This document shows, piece by piece, positions 16,165 to 25,059 of a stretch of 64,000 nucleotides of DNA. The stretch comes from Nakamurella aerolata (GTDB lineage: Bacteria > Actinomycetota > Actinomycetes > Mycobacteriales > Nakamurellaceae), in NCBI RefSeq assembly GCF_013002705.1, contig NZ_JABEND010000002.1, positions 310,001-374,000 on the forward strand. Reading direction: 5' to 3'. A program made the translations under genes and the position numbers. Below the pieces are notes generated by a model that was not told the origin of the DNA, made no database searches, and worked only from the letters and a program-made list of their open reading frames with translations. The number at the start of each line of letters is the position of its first letter. Position 1 is the first letter of the stretch.

Positions 16165-17702
16165 TGACCAGGGCGCGCAAGGTGGCCGGCCGGATCGTTT
16201 TCGTCGGGTCAGGTCCTGGCGACAGGAACCTGCTGACCGTCCGGGCCCACCAGGTGCTGCTGGCTGCCGATCTGGTGGTCAGCGATCCCGACGTGCCGGC
16301 CAGCGTTGCCGAGTTGGCAGCGCACGCCGACCGGCAACCAGCGGTCGGCGAGCCCAGCGAGGTGGCCAAGGCGCTCGGCGCCGCTGCCCGCGGCGGTGCG
16401 CTGGTGGTCCGGCTGGTGGCCGGTGACGTCCTCACCGCCGACGCCGTCGTCAAGGAGATCCAGGCGGTGGCCCGCACCGTCGTCCCGTTCGAGGTGGTGC
16501 CCGGCCTGGCCGCCGCCACCACCGCGGCCAGCTATGCCGGGGTTCCGGTCGGTGCCGTGCACACCGTCGCCGACGTGCGGGCGATCAAGGATTGGCGCAC
16601 GGTGGCCGCGGCTCCCGGAACGCTGGTGCTGCAGGCCGCCGCCGGGCACCTGGCCGATGCCGCCGCGGCGCTGGCCGAGGGTGGCTTGGACGCCGGCACC
16701 CCGATCTCGGTGACGTCGGGTGCGACCCTGCCGAGTCAGCGCACCGTCGACGCCACCCTTGCCACCCTGGACAACGTCGCCCACGACCTGCCGGGGACGC
16801 TGGTGGTCACCATCGGTGGCCAGACCAGCCAGCGCGGCAAACTCTCCTGGTGGGAATCCCGGTCGCTGTACGGCTGGCGGGTGCTCATCCCGCACACCAA
16901 GGACACCGCGGACGAGATGGTCGAGCTGCTGTCCGAGCACGGCGCCACCACCCAGCGGGTCCCGACCATCGCCGTCGAGCCGCCCCGCACCCCGGCGCAG
17001 ATGGAGCGGGCGGTCAAGGGCCTTGTCGACGGCCGTTACCAGTGGCTGGTGTTCACCAGCGAGAACTCGGTGCGGGCGGTGTGGGAGAAGTTCGAGGCAT
17101 TCGGCCTCGATGCCAGGGCGTTCTCCGGCGTCCGCATCGCCTGCGTCGACGCCGGCACCGCCGCCGCGGTGCGGGCCCTTGGCATCGCCCCCGATCTGGT
17201 GGCAGCCCCCGGCGAGCCGGGCGCGCCCACCGGCTCGGTCGCGCTGCTTGACGAGTTCGGCGAGTACGACGACCTGCTCGATCCGGTCAACCGGATCCTG
17301 GTGCCGCGCGCCGACATCGCCACCGAGACCCTGGCTGCCGGCCTGCGCGACCGCGGCTGGGAGATCGACGACGTCACCGCCTACCGCACCGTCAGGGCCG
17401 CGCCGCCGGCGGCGGACATCAGGGAGGCCATCAAAACCGGTGGGTTCGAGGCGGTGTGCTTCACCACCAGCTCGACGGTGCGGAACCTGGTCGGCATTGC
17501 CGGCAAGCCGCACGCCCGCACCATCGTCGCGTGCCTCGGCCCGAAGACCGCAGAGACCGCCCGCGAGTTCGGGCTGCGGGTGGACGTACAGCCGGAGACC
17601 CCGCAGATTCCGGTGCTGGTGGAGGCGCTGGCCGCGCACGCCCAGCAGCTGCGGGATGAAGGTGCGCTGCCGCCGCCGCGGAAGTCCCCGCGGCGGCGCT
17701 GA
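16164..17702 (+). CDS. hemD: CobA/HemD fusion: uroporphyrinogen-III methyltransferase/synthase
   Basis: A 512-residue bifunctional heme-pathway protein. Residues 1-230 are a SAM uroporphyrinogen-III methyltransferase-type domain (GRIVFVGSGPGDRNLLT, VVRLVAGDVLTADAVV, EVVPGLAAATTAASYAGVP). From about 235 (SLYGWRVLIPHTKDTADEM) follows uroporphyrinogen-III synthase, with WLVFTSENSVRAVWEKF and VCFTTSSTVRNLVGIAGKPH. From memory it closely resembles mycobacterial HemD to its KSPRRR end. It closes hydroxymethylbilane to uroporphyrinogen III. The methyltransferase domain departs from canonical SUMT motifs, so activity there is uncertain. ATG 16164 lies six bases after AAGGAG at 16152-16157 and overlaps the rex stop by one base. 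Confidence 0.95.
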   Translation: MTRARKVAGRIVFVGSGPGDRNLLTVRAHQVLLAADLVVSDPDVPASVAELAAHADRQPAVGEPSEVAKALGAAARGGALVVRLVAGDVLTADAVVKEIQAVARTVVPFEVVPGLAAATTAASYAGVPVGAVHTVADVRAIKDWRTVAAAPGTLVLQAAAGHLADAAAALAEGGLDAGTPISVTSGATLPSQRTVDATLATLDNVAHDLPGTLVVTIGGQTSQRGKLSWWESRSLYGWRVLIPHTKDTADEMVELLSEHGATTQRVPTIAVEPPRTPAQMERAVKGLVDGRYQWLVFTSENSVRAVWEKFEAFGLDARAFSGVRIACVDAGTAAAVRALGIAPDLVAAPGEPGAPTGSVALLDEFGEYDDLLDPVNRILVPRADIATETLAAGLRDRGWEIDDVTAYRTVRAAPPAADIREAIKTGGFEAVCFTTSSTVRNLVGIAGKPHARTIVACLGPKTAETAREFGLRVDVQPETPQIPVLVEALAAHAQQLRDEGALPPPRKSPRRR

Positions 17703-17776
17703 CCCTGCGCATTCGGACTGGCCCACCGGAGCGCGCCGGAACCACGGTCGCGCCCGGCGCGTTGTGCCCGGGGGCG

Positions 17777-17791
17777 GTGCCCTCAGGGCAC
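17777..17791. terminator. weak hairpin downstream of hemD
   Basis: GTGCCC TCA GGGCAC forms a six-base-pair hairpin with a three-base loop 75 bases after the hemD stop. There is no T run, so termination is only a possibility. Confidence 0.3.
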
Positions 17792-17955
17792 TGTGCATGC
17801 GCCGGTGCGCGCACCCCGGGATCCGGCACCGATGGCGCCGACCCGACCGAGGCGCTGCCCGGCGCCGATCAGTTCGACCCGACCAGCTTGACCCGACCAG
17901 TGCCCGACGGGGCCGCTCCGCCACCGCGGTACGGCGCCGGGCCCCTGTAGCCAGA

Positions 17956-17961
17956 TAGGTT
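17956..17961 (+). promoter_or_regulatory. -10 box, leaderless-type
   Basis: TAGGTT ends seven bases before the ATG at 17969. No ribosome-binding site is present, which fits a leaderless transcript. Confidence 0.45.
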
Positions 17962-17968
17962 GCCTGCC

Positions 17969-18643
17969 ATGACGACACCGGCCGAGCGGCCCCGCCGCGG
18001 CGGATTTCTCAACAATCTCTCCGCCGCGCTGACCCCGCCCGTCATTGAGGACGACGATCCCAGCAAGCCGCTGGTGGCGCCGCGCGGGATCATCGTCTCG
18101 ACGGTGCTCAGCATCCTGGCCGGGCTGCTGTTCACGTACATGGGCGTGATGTCGGTGGCGAACCTGAACAGCGACCTGGACAAGGCGGTTGCCTCCTACC
18201 AGCAGGACACCGCCAAGTGCCGGCAGGAGTTCGGCCAGACCGGCGGCAGCGGCATCAACGGTGAGGCCAAGCCCGCCGAGAACGCGGCGCAGGATGTCAA
18301 GGATCGCGCGGCGAACTGCAACAAATACACCAGCGCGACCGTCACCCAGGACATGCGGGACAACGCCAAGAGCCGCACCACCATCATCTCGGTGGCGTTC
18401 ATCATCCTCGGCATCGCGGCGATGGCGGCCGGCTGGTTCCTGCGCCAGGGCGCGGCCTGGGCCCGCCGACTGCTGGTCGGCGTGGTCGCGGTCACCATGC
18501 TCGCCACGATGTTCCTCGGCGTCTCGAACCTGCTGACGCTGCTGGCCACCGTTGCGCTGGTGGTCGCGGTGCTGCTGACCTACCTGGGCAAGGGCGGGGT
18601 GTTCTTCGCCAGGGCGATGGCCAGGCGCCGCGCCGCCTCCTGA
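17969..18643 (+). CDS. hypothetical membrane protein
   Basis: A 224-residue protein with no function I can name. Residues 1-40 are cytoplasmic. A first membrane segment (GIIVSTVLSILAGLLFTYMGVMSV, about 43-66) is followed by a roughly 70-residue polar loop containing two Cys (AKCRQEF and ANCNKYT), then three hydrophobic segments (IISVAFIILGIAAMAAGWF, LLVGVVAVTMLATMFLGV, LLTLLATVALVVAVLLTYL) and a basic tail. The loop Cys pair could form a disulfide outside the membrane. It sits between hemD and the cytochrome c maturation genes. Start ATG 17969 is supported by the -10 box. Confidence 0.75.
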   Translation: MTTPAERPRRGGFLNNLSAALTPPVIEDDDPSKPLVAPRGIIVSTVLSILAGLLFTYMGVMSVANLNSDLDKAVASYQQDTAKCRQEFGQTGGSGINGEAKPAENAAQDVKDRAANCNKYTSATVTQDMRDNAKSRTTIISVAFIILGIAAMAAGWFLRQGAAWARRLLVGVVAVTMLATMFLGVSNLLTLLATVALVVAVLLTYLGKGGVFFARAMARRRAAS

Positions 18644-18694
18644 TGGGGCGATGATGGTTGGCATGAGCACCAGCGGCTGCCGGTTCGGCACTCG

Positions 18695-19201
18695 ATGACA
18701 TCGCCGGCCCGGCCCGAACCGGCGACGCCGCCGCAGCCGGGCGCTCAGCCCGGCCCGACTCAGTTCGGCCCGAGTCTGAACGACCCGGGTCAGAACGACC
18801 TGCGCCAGCACGGCGCGCGCCGGCGCGGCCGAGTCCGGCTGGCCAGTACCGGCGTCGCGTCGGTGCTGGCGGTGCGGATGTGGCTGGCCGCGGCCGGCGC
18901 GGTGCTGGCTTGCGCGGTGGCGGTCTGGCTGTATTTCCAGTCCATGAGCACCTCGCTGTGGGGCCCCTATCTGCCGGACGGCAAGCAGATCGAGATCGTC
19001 AGGTACTCGACCGGATTCTTGGTGGGCGCCGCCGGGGCGCTGCTGGTCGGCGGGCTGTCGCTGACTGCCGCCGTGGCCGACGCGGTGCGTCGTTCCCGGT
19101 TGCGCCGGGCCACCCGCCCGGGACCAACGTCCCGGCAAACCCCGGGTGCCGATGGCTGGGCGGCGGGGTCCACATCTTCGGCTGCCACACTGTCGCCGTG
19201 A
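18695..19201 (+). CDS. hypothetical two-span membrane protein
   Basis: A 168-residue protein of unknown function. A Pro/Gln-rich cytoplasmic N-terminus (to about residue 55) precedes two membrane segments, VRMWLAAAGAVLACAVAVWLYF and FLVGAAGALLVGGLSLTAAVA, joined by a 30-residue loop (STSLWGPYLPDGKQIEIVRYSTG), with an Arg-rich tail. Its stop (19199-19201) overlaps the GTG start of the histidine phosphatase at 19198 in another frame. Confidence 0.65.
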   Translation: MTSPARPEPATPPQPGAQPGPTQFGPSLNDPGQNDLRQHGARRRGRVRLASTGVASVLAVRMWLAAAGAVLACAVAVWLYFQSMSTSLWGPYLPDGKQIEIVRYSTGFLVGAAGALLVGGLSLTAAVADAVRRSRLRRATRPGPTSRQTPGADGWAAGSTSSAATLSP

Positions 19202-20100
19202 CATCGCTGGACCCGCCCGCCGCCGTGCAGCGCGGCAGCGATCGTGCCGCCCGTCCGGACGGCACCGGTCAGCGCTCCGGCGCGCGGCAGCCGGCCACGG
19301 CGCCGGTCGCGGTGCTGCTGCTGCGGCACGGCGAGGTGAACAACCCGCGCGGGATTCTGTACGGCCGGCTGCCCGGCTACCCGCTGTCCGACCTCGGGCG
19401 CCGGATGGCCGCCGGTGTCGCCGCCGCGCTCACCGACGCCGGTTCGGCACAGGCGGTCACCACGCCGCCGATCCGCTATCTGGTGGCCTCACCCCTGCAG
19501 CGGGCGGTGCAGACCGCCGAGCCGATCGCACAGGCCACCGGGCTGCCGCTGGTGTTGGACGAGCGGCTGATCGAAGCCGACAACGTCTTCGAGGGCAGCC
19601 GGTTCACCCCTGCGCAACTTCGCAAGCCGGCCAACTGGCCGCGACTGGTCAAGCCCACCCTGCCCAGCTGGGGCGAGCCGTACCTTGACATCGCCAGGCG
19701 GATGCTGGCCGCGCTCTACGAGGCCGTCGACACCGTCACCGCGCTGAGCAATGCCGACCCCGCAGGCAGCAACGCCGCAGACCCGAGTGCCGCAGTCACC
19801 AACGCCGCGGCCGGCGACGTGGGCAGCTCCAGCACCGACGCCGGGCCCGCCGGAGCCGGCACCTCCAACGGCAGCGCAGCTGCGGTGGGCGGCACCGCCG
19901 TCCTGGTCAGCCACCAATTGCCGATCTGGACGTTGCGCAGATTCCTTGCCGGGCAACGGCTCTGGCACAACCCCGCGCGCCGGGAGTGCGCGCTGGCTTC
20001 GCTGACCAGCTTCACCTTCACCGACGGAGTGCTCGGCAGCATCGGCTATCAGGAGCCGATGGCCAGGTTGTCGGCACAGGGACGGGGGACCGGCGCATGA
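19198..20100 (+). CDS. histidine phosphatase family protein
   Basis: A 300-residue phosphoglycerate-mutase-like phosphatase. The phospho-histidine motif is LLLRHGEVNNPRG (about residue 42). SPLQRAVQTAEPIA provides the Arg, ERLIEADNVFEG the acidic residue, and VLVSHQLPIWTLRRFL the second His. A disordered Asn/Ala/Gly insert lies at about 185-235. M. tuberculosis has a mutase-like gene (Rv0525) in the same position before tlpA. The start is GTG 19198, six bases after CACACT and without a ribosome-binding site; the frame is open further upstream. The stop overlaps tlpA by ATGA. Confidence 0.85.
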   Translation: MTSLDPPAAVQRGSDRAARPDGTGQRSGARQPATAPVAVLLLRHGEVNNPRGILYGRLPGYPLSDLGRRMAAGVAAALTDAGSAQAVTTPPIRYLVASPLQRAVQTAEPIAQATGLPLVLDERLIEADNVFEGSRFTPAQLRKPANWPRLVKPTLPSWGEPYLDIARRMLAALYEAVDTVTALSNADPAGSNAADPSAAVTNAAAGDVGSSSTDAGPAGAGTSNGSAAAVGGTAVLVSHQLPIWTLRRFLAGQRLWHNPARRECALASLTSFTFTDGVLGSIGYQEPMARLSAQGRGTGA

Positions 20101-20756
20101 GCCACCGCAAAGCCGCCAGGACGCCACGGATCGCCGCAGCGCTGCTGGCGGTGCTCGGGTTGCTGCTGGCCGGCTGTTCCGGCAACTCGGTCTCGGCCGA
20201 CGGCACCTTCGCGCTGGTCTCGCCCGGTGGCAAGAGCGAGTTCAGCTATCCGCAGGGCGAGCGCAAGCCGCTGGGTGAGATCGCCGGCCCCGCCGTCGAT
20301 TCCGACAAGCGCATCTCGGTGGCCGACTACCCCGGCAAGGTGGTGGTGCTGAACTTCTGGGGAGCCTGGTGCAGCCCGTGCCGCGGTGAGGCCGACGATC
20401 TGGCGACGGCCGCAAAGCTCACCGCCAACGACGGGGTGCAGTTCATCGGGATCAACGTGCGGGAGGCCAGCAAGCAGGCCGCCGCCGACTTCGAGAAGTC
20501 CTTCGGCGTCCCGTATCCCTCGATCTTCGACCAGCAGGCCCGCACGCTGCTGTCCATCCGCGGGTTCCCCGCCACCGCCATCCCGTCCACCATCGTGCTG
20601 GACCGGCAGCACCGGGTGGCGTACGTCAAGCTGGGCGCCTTCGACAATCCGGCTCCGCTGGTGGAAACGCTCAAGAAGATCGCCGCCGAGCAGCCGCCCG
20701 CCGGTGAGGCGGTGCCTGCCAACCCGGCGCCGAGTCAGGCGGTGCCGACCAGGTGA
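20097..20756 (+). CDS. TlpA/ResA-family thiol-disulfide oxidoreductase lipoprotein
   Basis: A 219-residue exported thioredoxin-fold protein. The signal peptide IAAALLAVLGLLLAGC ends in a lipobox with lipid-anchored Cys (about residue 25). The redox centre is NFWGAWCSPCRGEADDL (WCSPC, about 86-90), and the cis-Pro region is FPATAIPSTIVLD. In System II it keeps apocytochrome c heme-binding Cys reduced, taking electrons from CcdA. ATG 20097 overlaps the phosphatase stop, and the stop overlaps the ccdA GTG, so translation is coupled along the operon. Confidence 0.93.
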   Translation: MSHRKAARTPRIAAALLAVLGLLLAGCSGNSVSADGTFALVSPGGKSEFSYPQGERKPLGEIAGPAVDSDKRISVADYPGKVVVLNFWGAWCSPCRGEADDLATAAKLTANDGVQFIGINVREASKQAAADFEKSFGVPYPSIFDQQARTLLSIRGFPATAIPSTIVLDRQHRVAYVKLGAFDNPAPLVETLKKIAAEQPPAGEAVPANPAPSQAVPTR

Positions 20757-21580
20757 GTGCGACGTCGATGCTCGCCGCCGGCGGCATCACCCAAACCGTC
20801 GTCGACGGTCCGCTGCTGATTGCCGGCGCCCTGGCGCTGGCCGCCGGCGCGGTGTCGTTCGCCTCGCCGTGCGTGTTGCCGCTGGTGCCCGGTTACCTTT
20901 CGTACCTGGTGGGATTGGTCGGCTCCGAGCAGACCGCGGGCGGTTCGCGGCCCAGCGGCACCGGCACCAGGACCGACACCGCAACCAAGACCACAAGGTC
21001 TGCCGCTGTCCGTGGCGCGGCGTTGTTCGTCGCCGGCTTCACGGTGGTCTTCATGGCCATCTCGGTGCTGATCCTTGGGCTGCGAAACCTGGTGCTGGAC
21101 AACCAGTCTCTGCTGCTGCGCATCGGCGGGGTGATCACCGTCATCATGGGCATGGCGATGTTGGGCTGGGTCCGGCCGTTGCAGCGGGAGGCGCGCATCC
21201 ACTCCCGCCCGACCGGCCGTTACCTCGGCGCGCTGCTACTCGGCGGATTCTTCGCGCTGGGCTGGGTGGTGTGCATCGGCCCCACCTACCTCGGGGTGCA
21301 GTCGCTGGCCATCTCGATGGAATGGAACGGCGCGCTCTGGCGGGGGCTGCTGCTCACCCTGCTCTACTGCCTCGGTCTCGGTGTGCCATTCCTGTTGCTG
21401 GCCTTCGGGTTCGGCTGGGCCACCGCCGCCGTCGGCTTCCTGCGGCGGCACTCCCGCACCATCCAGATCATCGGGGCGGTGGCGCTGATCGTCATCGGCC
21501 TGCTGATGGTCTCCGGAACCTGGGAGAGCTTCATCCGCTGGTTGCAGAACCGGTTCGCCAGCACGGAAACGGTGCTCTAG
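20753..21580 (+). CDS. ccdA: cytochrome c biogenesis protein CcdA
   Basis: A 275-residue membrane electron carrier of the DsbD/CcdA family with six membrane segments. The first conserved Cys lies in FASPCVLPLVPGYLSYL and the second in LGWVVCIGPTYLG. CcdA carries reducing power from cytoplasmic thioredoxin to the exported TlpA/ResA. A hydrophilic Ser/Thr-rich loop at about 60-85 is longer than usual. The start is GTG 20753, overlapping tlpA; the TAG is followed directly by the resB ATG. Confidence 0.95.
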   Translation: MSATSMLAAGGITQTVVDGPLLIAGALALAAGAVSFASPCVLPLVPGYLSYLVGLVGSEQTAGGSRPSGTGTRTDTATKTTRSAAVRGAALFVAGFTVVFMAISVLILGLRNLVLDNQSLLLRIGGVITVIMGMAMLGWVRPLQREARIHSRPTGRYLGALLLGGFFALGWVVCIGPTYLGVQSLAISMEWNGALWRGLLLTLLYCLGLGVPFLLLAFGFGWATAAVGFLRRHSRTIQIIGAVALIVIGLLMVSGTWESFIRWLQNRFASTETVL

Positions 21581-23383
21581 ATGACCATCACCGACGCCCC
21601 CGGCCGCACCACCGGTGCCACCCCGCGACCCCCGGCCAAGCCGGGGAAGGTCAGGGCCACCCTGCAGTTCCTGCGCAACGTGTGGCGCGGCCTCACCAGC
21701 ATGCGCACCGCGCTGATTCTGCTGTTCCTGTTGGCGCTGGCTTCGCTTCCCGGGGCGTTGCTGCCGCAGTGGGACAACGGTCGCGAGAAGACCCAGGCGT
21801 ACCTGGACGAGCACACCACCTGGGGACCGTTGCTGAACAAGCTCGGCTTCTTCGACGTGTTCGCCTCGCCCTGGTACTCGGCGATCTACCTGCTGCTGTT
21901 CATCTCGCTGATCGGTTGTGTGCTGCCGCGGTCGGTGGACTTCGCGCGGCAGCTGCGGGCCAAACCGGTGCGCACCCCGCGGAACCTTGCCAGGATGCCG
22001 CTGTCCACCGAGTACCGGGTCGACACCGACCCGGAGGCCACCGCCGACAGGGTGGAACAGCAGCTGCGGCAACGGCATTGGCGGGTGCTGCGCAGTGCGG
22101 AACCGGCGACGGCCGGCGGCTACACCGTCTCGGCCGAGAAGGGCTACCTGCGCGAGTTCGGCAACCTGGTGTTCCACTTCTCGCTGATCGGGCTGCTCGG
22201 CGCCGTCGCCACCGGCGCGCTGTTCGGTTACTCGGGCAGCCGGCTGATCGGCACCGGCGAGTCGTACTGCTCCAGTGTTGCCTCGTACGACACCTTCCGT
22301 GCCGGCATCACCGTTGACGGCACCGATCTGACGCCGTTCTGCGTGCAGCTCGACAAGCTCACCGCGCAGTTCTCCCCCGAGGGCATGGCCACCGGATTCC
22401 AGGCAGACGTGCAGTACCAGGCCAACCCCCAGCAACCAGGAGACGCCTGGCAGCGCACCACCATCGAGGTCAACGAGCCACTGCGGCTCAACGGCCAGCG
22501 GCTGTACCTGATGGGCCACGGATACGCCCCCGAGCTGAAGGTCACCTGGCCGAACGGGCAGACCCGCGACGTCACCTCCAACTTCATCTCCAACGACGCG
22601 TCGCTGTTGTCCACCGGAGCCGTCAAGATCCCGGACCCGCCCGGCGTCCCGGCCGACCAGAACAGCACCAAGCAGCTGGCCATCGCCGGGTTGTTCGCGC
22701 CCACCGCCGTTGTCCAGGGCGGCATCATGACCAGCGTCTTCCCGCAGGCCACCGCACCCGGCCTCGCGGTGAAGATCTACCGGGGTGACCTCGGCGTGAA
22801 CAGCGGTGTGCCGCAGTCGGTTTACGCGATCGACCAGGGCCAGGTGGACGCCGGCAAGCTGAAGGAGATCAAAGAGGTCAACCTGATGGTGGGGCAGCGG
22901 ACCACCCTCGACGACGGCACCACCATCGAATTCACCGGCTACCGCAACTGGGCGGCGCTGCAGACCAGTTACGACCCCGGCCAGTTCTGGGCCCTGGTCT
23001 TCGCAGTGCTGCTGCTGGGCGGCCTGATGATCTCGCTGATCATCAAGCGCCGCCGGGTCTGGTTCCGGATCACCCCGATCGGTGCCGACAACGGGCCGGA
23101 CGCCGGTGCCGGGGGCGCCGGTCGTAGTCTCGTCAGCGTGGGTGGGCTGGCACGCACCGACCAGGCCGGCTACGGCGCGGAGTTCGACACCGTCGCCCGG
23201 CTGGCCGGACCGGCCGTCCCCGATCCCGCTACCGAAGCCGCTGCCTCAACCGCCACCAGCCCCGAGCACTCACAACAGGCGGAGTCCGCTGCAGCACCGG
23301 CCGTGCCCGGCACCGAGCGGCGCCGGCGACAGCGGGCCGGTCTGGGCGATCCGGCCCAGCCGGAGCGGGAATCCGATGAGTAG
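21581..23383 (+). CDS. resB: cytochrome c biogenesis protein ResB (Ccs1)
   Basis: A 600-residue ResB/Ccs1 protein, one half of the System II heme-delivery and ligation complex. N-terminal membrane segments (MRTALILLFLLALASLPGALLPQ; WYSAIYLLLFISLIGCVLPR; GNLVFHFSLIGLLGAVATGALFGY) are followed by a large extracytoplasmic domain (about 230-460) and a last segment (FWALVFAVLLLGGLMISLII). The final 90 residues are a disordered cytoplasmic tail. ATG 21581 abuts the ccdA stop with no spacing. It works with CcsA encoded next. Confidence 0.94.
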   Translation: MTITDAPGRTTGATPRPPAKPGKVRATLQFLRNVWRGLTSMRTALILLFLLALASLPGALLPQWDNGREKTQAYLDEHTTWGPLLNKLGFFDVFASPWYSAIYLLLFISLIGCVLPRSVDFARQLRAKPVRTPRNLARMPLSTEYRVDTDPEATADRVEQQLRQRHWRVLRSAEPATAGGYTVSAEKGYLREFGNLVFHFSLIGLLGAVATGALFGYSGSRLIGTGESYCSSVASYDTFRAGITVDGTDLTPFCVQLDKLTAQFSPEGMATGFQADVQYQANPQQPGDAWQRTTIEVNEPLRLNGQRLYLMGHGYAPELKVTWPNGQTRDVTSNFISNDASLLSTGAVKIPDPPGVPADQNSTKQLAIAGLFAPTAVVQGGIMTSVFPQATAPGLAVKIYRGDLGVNSGVPQSVYAIDQGQVDAGKLKEIKEVNLMVGQRTTLDDGTTIEFTGYRNWAALQTSYDPGQFWALVFAVLLLGGLMISLIIKRRRVWFRITPIGADNGPDAGAGGAGRSLVSVGGLARTDQAGYGAEFDTVARLAGPAVPDPATEAAASTATSPEHSQQAESAAAPAVPGTERRRRQRAGLGDPAQPERESDE

Positions 23384-23455
23384 TCGGCAGCGGACCAGCG
23401 TCACCGGAAACTGCAGCGTCACCGGCAGAGATCAAGGCAAAGACAGGGCGGAGCA

Positions 23456-24556
23456 ATGAATCCGAACTCATCGATTGCGCAGGTGAGCGACCTCGCGTTC
23501 CAGGCCACCATGGCCGCCTATCTGGTGGCGCTGGTGTGCCTCGGTATCGAGCTCGCGGCCAAGCGCCGTGCCCCCACCGAGCTGGAGGCGGTCAGCGCGG
23601 CCCGCAGGGTCGCCGCCAAGTCCGGTCTGCTGGTGGGCAGCGGCGCCGGCGCCGCGAACACCGCCGGTATCGCCGGCACCGCAGCCACCGCCGGCTCCAC
23701 CCCCTCGGGCAGCGCCGACGTCACAGTGACGTCCGGCCAGCAGCCGCCCACCGCGGCCCAGACCCAAGGGCCCGCGCAGCCTCCGAGCTGGAGCGAGCGG
23801 TTCGGGCGGGCCGCGATGGTGGTCACCGTCGTCGGTCTGGTGGCGAACCTGATCAGCATCGTCACCCGCGGCATCGCGGCCGGCCGGTTGCCGCTGGCCA
23901 ACGTCTACGAGTTCTCGGCGGCATTCTGCTTCGTCGCGGTGTTGTGCTGGGTGGTGCTGGCCGCCAAGACCAAGGCCCGCGGTCTCGGCCTGTTCGTGCT
24001 GACGCCGGTGACGCTGCTGGCCTTCCTGGCTGGGACGGTGTTGTGGCAGAAGGCCGGTCCGGTGGTCGCGTCGCTGAACTCGTACTGGAAATGGATCCAC
24101 GTCACCACCGTGTCGATCTCCGGCTCGGTGCTGCTGGTCTCCGGCGCCGCGTCGGTGATGTACCTGCTGCGGCATCGCTACGACCGCAAGGTCACCGAGC
24201 ATCCCGACGATGTCGACCTGGCCAACTCGCTGCCTGGCAAGCTGCCGTCGCTGCAGCTGCTGGACAAGATCGCCTACCGCACCGCGATCGTCGCCTTCCC
24301 GCTGTACACCTTCGCGATCATCGCCGGCGCGCTGTGGGCCGAGGTGGCCTGGGGGCGCTACTGGAGCTGGGACCCGAAGGAGACGGTGGCGTTCATCAGC
24401 TGGGTGTTCTACGCGGGATACCTGCATGCCAGGCACACCAGCGGCTGGCGTGGCGTCCGGGCCGCATGGGTCAACATCGTCGGTTTCGCCGCGATCATCT
24501 TCAACCTGTTCTTCATCAACTACGTGGTGACCGGCCTGCACAGCTACGCCAGCTGA
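23456..24556 (+). CDS. ccsA: cytochrome c biogenesis protein CcsA/CcsB (ResC)
   Basis: A 366-residue multi-span heme handler. The tryptophan-rich WWD-type motif is WAEVAWGRYWSWDPKETVAFISW (about 295-317), the heme-binding signature of this family, with conserved His in WIHVTTVSISG and in YLHARHT. About eight membrane segments are visible. A Gly/Ala/Thr-rich loop at about 60-110 is disordered. It exports heme and ligates it to apocytochrome c together with ResB. The start is ATG 23456, about 70 bases after resB. Confidence 0.95.
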   Translation: MNPNSSIAQVSDLAFQATMAAYLVALVCLGIELAAKRRAPTELEAVSAARRVAAKSGLLVGSGAGAANTAGIAGTAATAGSTPSGSADVTVTSGQQPPTAAQTQGPAQPPSWSERFGRAAMVVTVVGLVANLISIVTRGIAAGRLPLANVYEFSAAFCFVAVLCWVVLAAKTKARGLGLFVLTPVTLLAFLAGTVLWQKAGPVVASLNSYWKWIHVTTVSISGSVLLVSGAASVMYLLRHRYDRKVTEHPDDVDLANSLPGKLPSLQLLDKIAYRTAIVAFPLYTFAIIAGALWAEVAWGRYWSWDPKETVAFISWVFYAGYLHARHTSGWRGVRAAWVNIVGFAAIIFNLFFINYVVTGLHSYAS

Positions 24557-24681
24557 CCCCCGGCACCGTGCAATACCACGACGATTCACCAGATGCCCGC
24601 AGAAGTGCGTACTCTGAAAGCTAGGTGCCGTGCCGATAGTTGCACCGGAGACCGGGCACCGATCGGCCAAGGGAGGTTGAG

Positions 24682-24930
24682 ATGTATCTGCTCATCGCGC
24701 TGGCCGTGACGGTTGTCGTGATCGCTCTGGCCTGGCGGGGCCTTGACGGGGCCCGCCCCGGCGAGTCGTCCGGCTCGGAAGCCCGCAACCCGCAGCCTCC
24801 GACGCCGCCGCGACCCAAGCCCCGTACCGTCGCGCCGGACGACGATCCCGAGTTCCTCCGCGAGATCGACCGCAAGATCCGCGGTGGCGAAGACATCAAC
24901 GGATCCGGTGGCGCCGGCGCCTCCGCCTGA
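24682..24930 (+). CDS. small membrane-anchored protein
   Basis: An 82-residue protein with one N-terminal membrane segment (MYLLIALAVTVVVIALAW) and a charged, Pro-rich cytoplasmic part ending EFLREIDRKIRGGEDINGSGG. GGGAGG at 24671-24676 is five bases before ATG 24682, so translation is well supported. Function unknown. Its position directly after ccsA suggests an accessory role in cytochrome c assembly or simply co-transcription. Confidence 0.78.
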   Translation: MYLLIALAVTVVVIALAWRGLDGARPGESSGSEARNPQPPTPPRPKPRTVAPDDDPEFLREIDRKIRGGEDINGSGGAGASA

Positions 24931-24979
24931 CGGCAACGGCACGTCGGCAGTACACGATCTGAACACCACAGACCTGAAC

Positions 24980-25020
24980 ACACAAGACCGGCCCCGCAGC
25001 GTGCGGGGCCGGTCTTGTGT
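24980..25020. terminator. bidirectional terminator hairpin
   Basis: A perfect 19-base-pair inverted repeat (24980-24998 and 25002-25020) with the three-base loop GCG; the arms begin ACACAAGACCGGCCCC. It lies between the small membrane protein gene and the convergent BldC-like gene, ending both transcripts. T/G-rich sequence follows on the plus strand. Confidence 0.85.
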
Positions 25021-25059
25021 TTGTGTGCTGTGGACTGCTGTTTTGACTGCAGGGACTGC

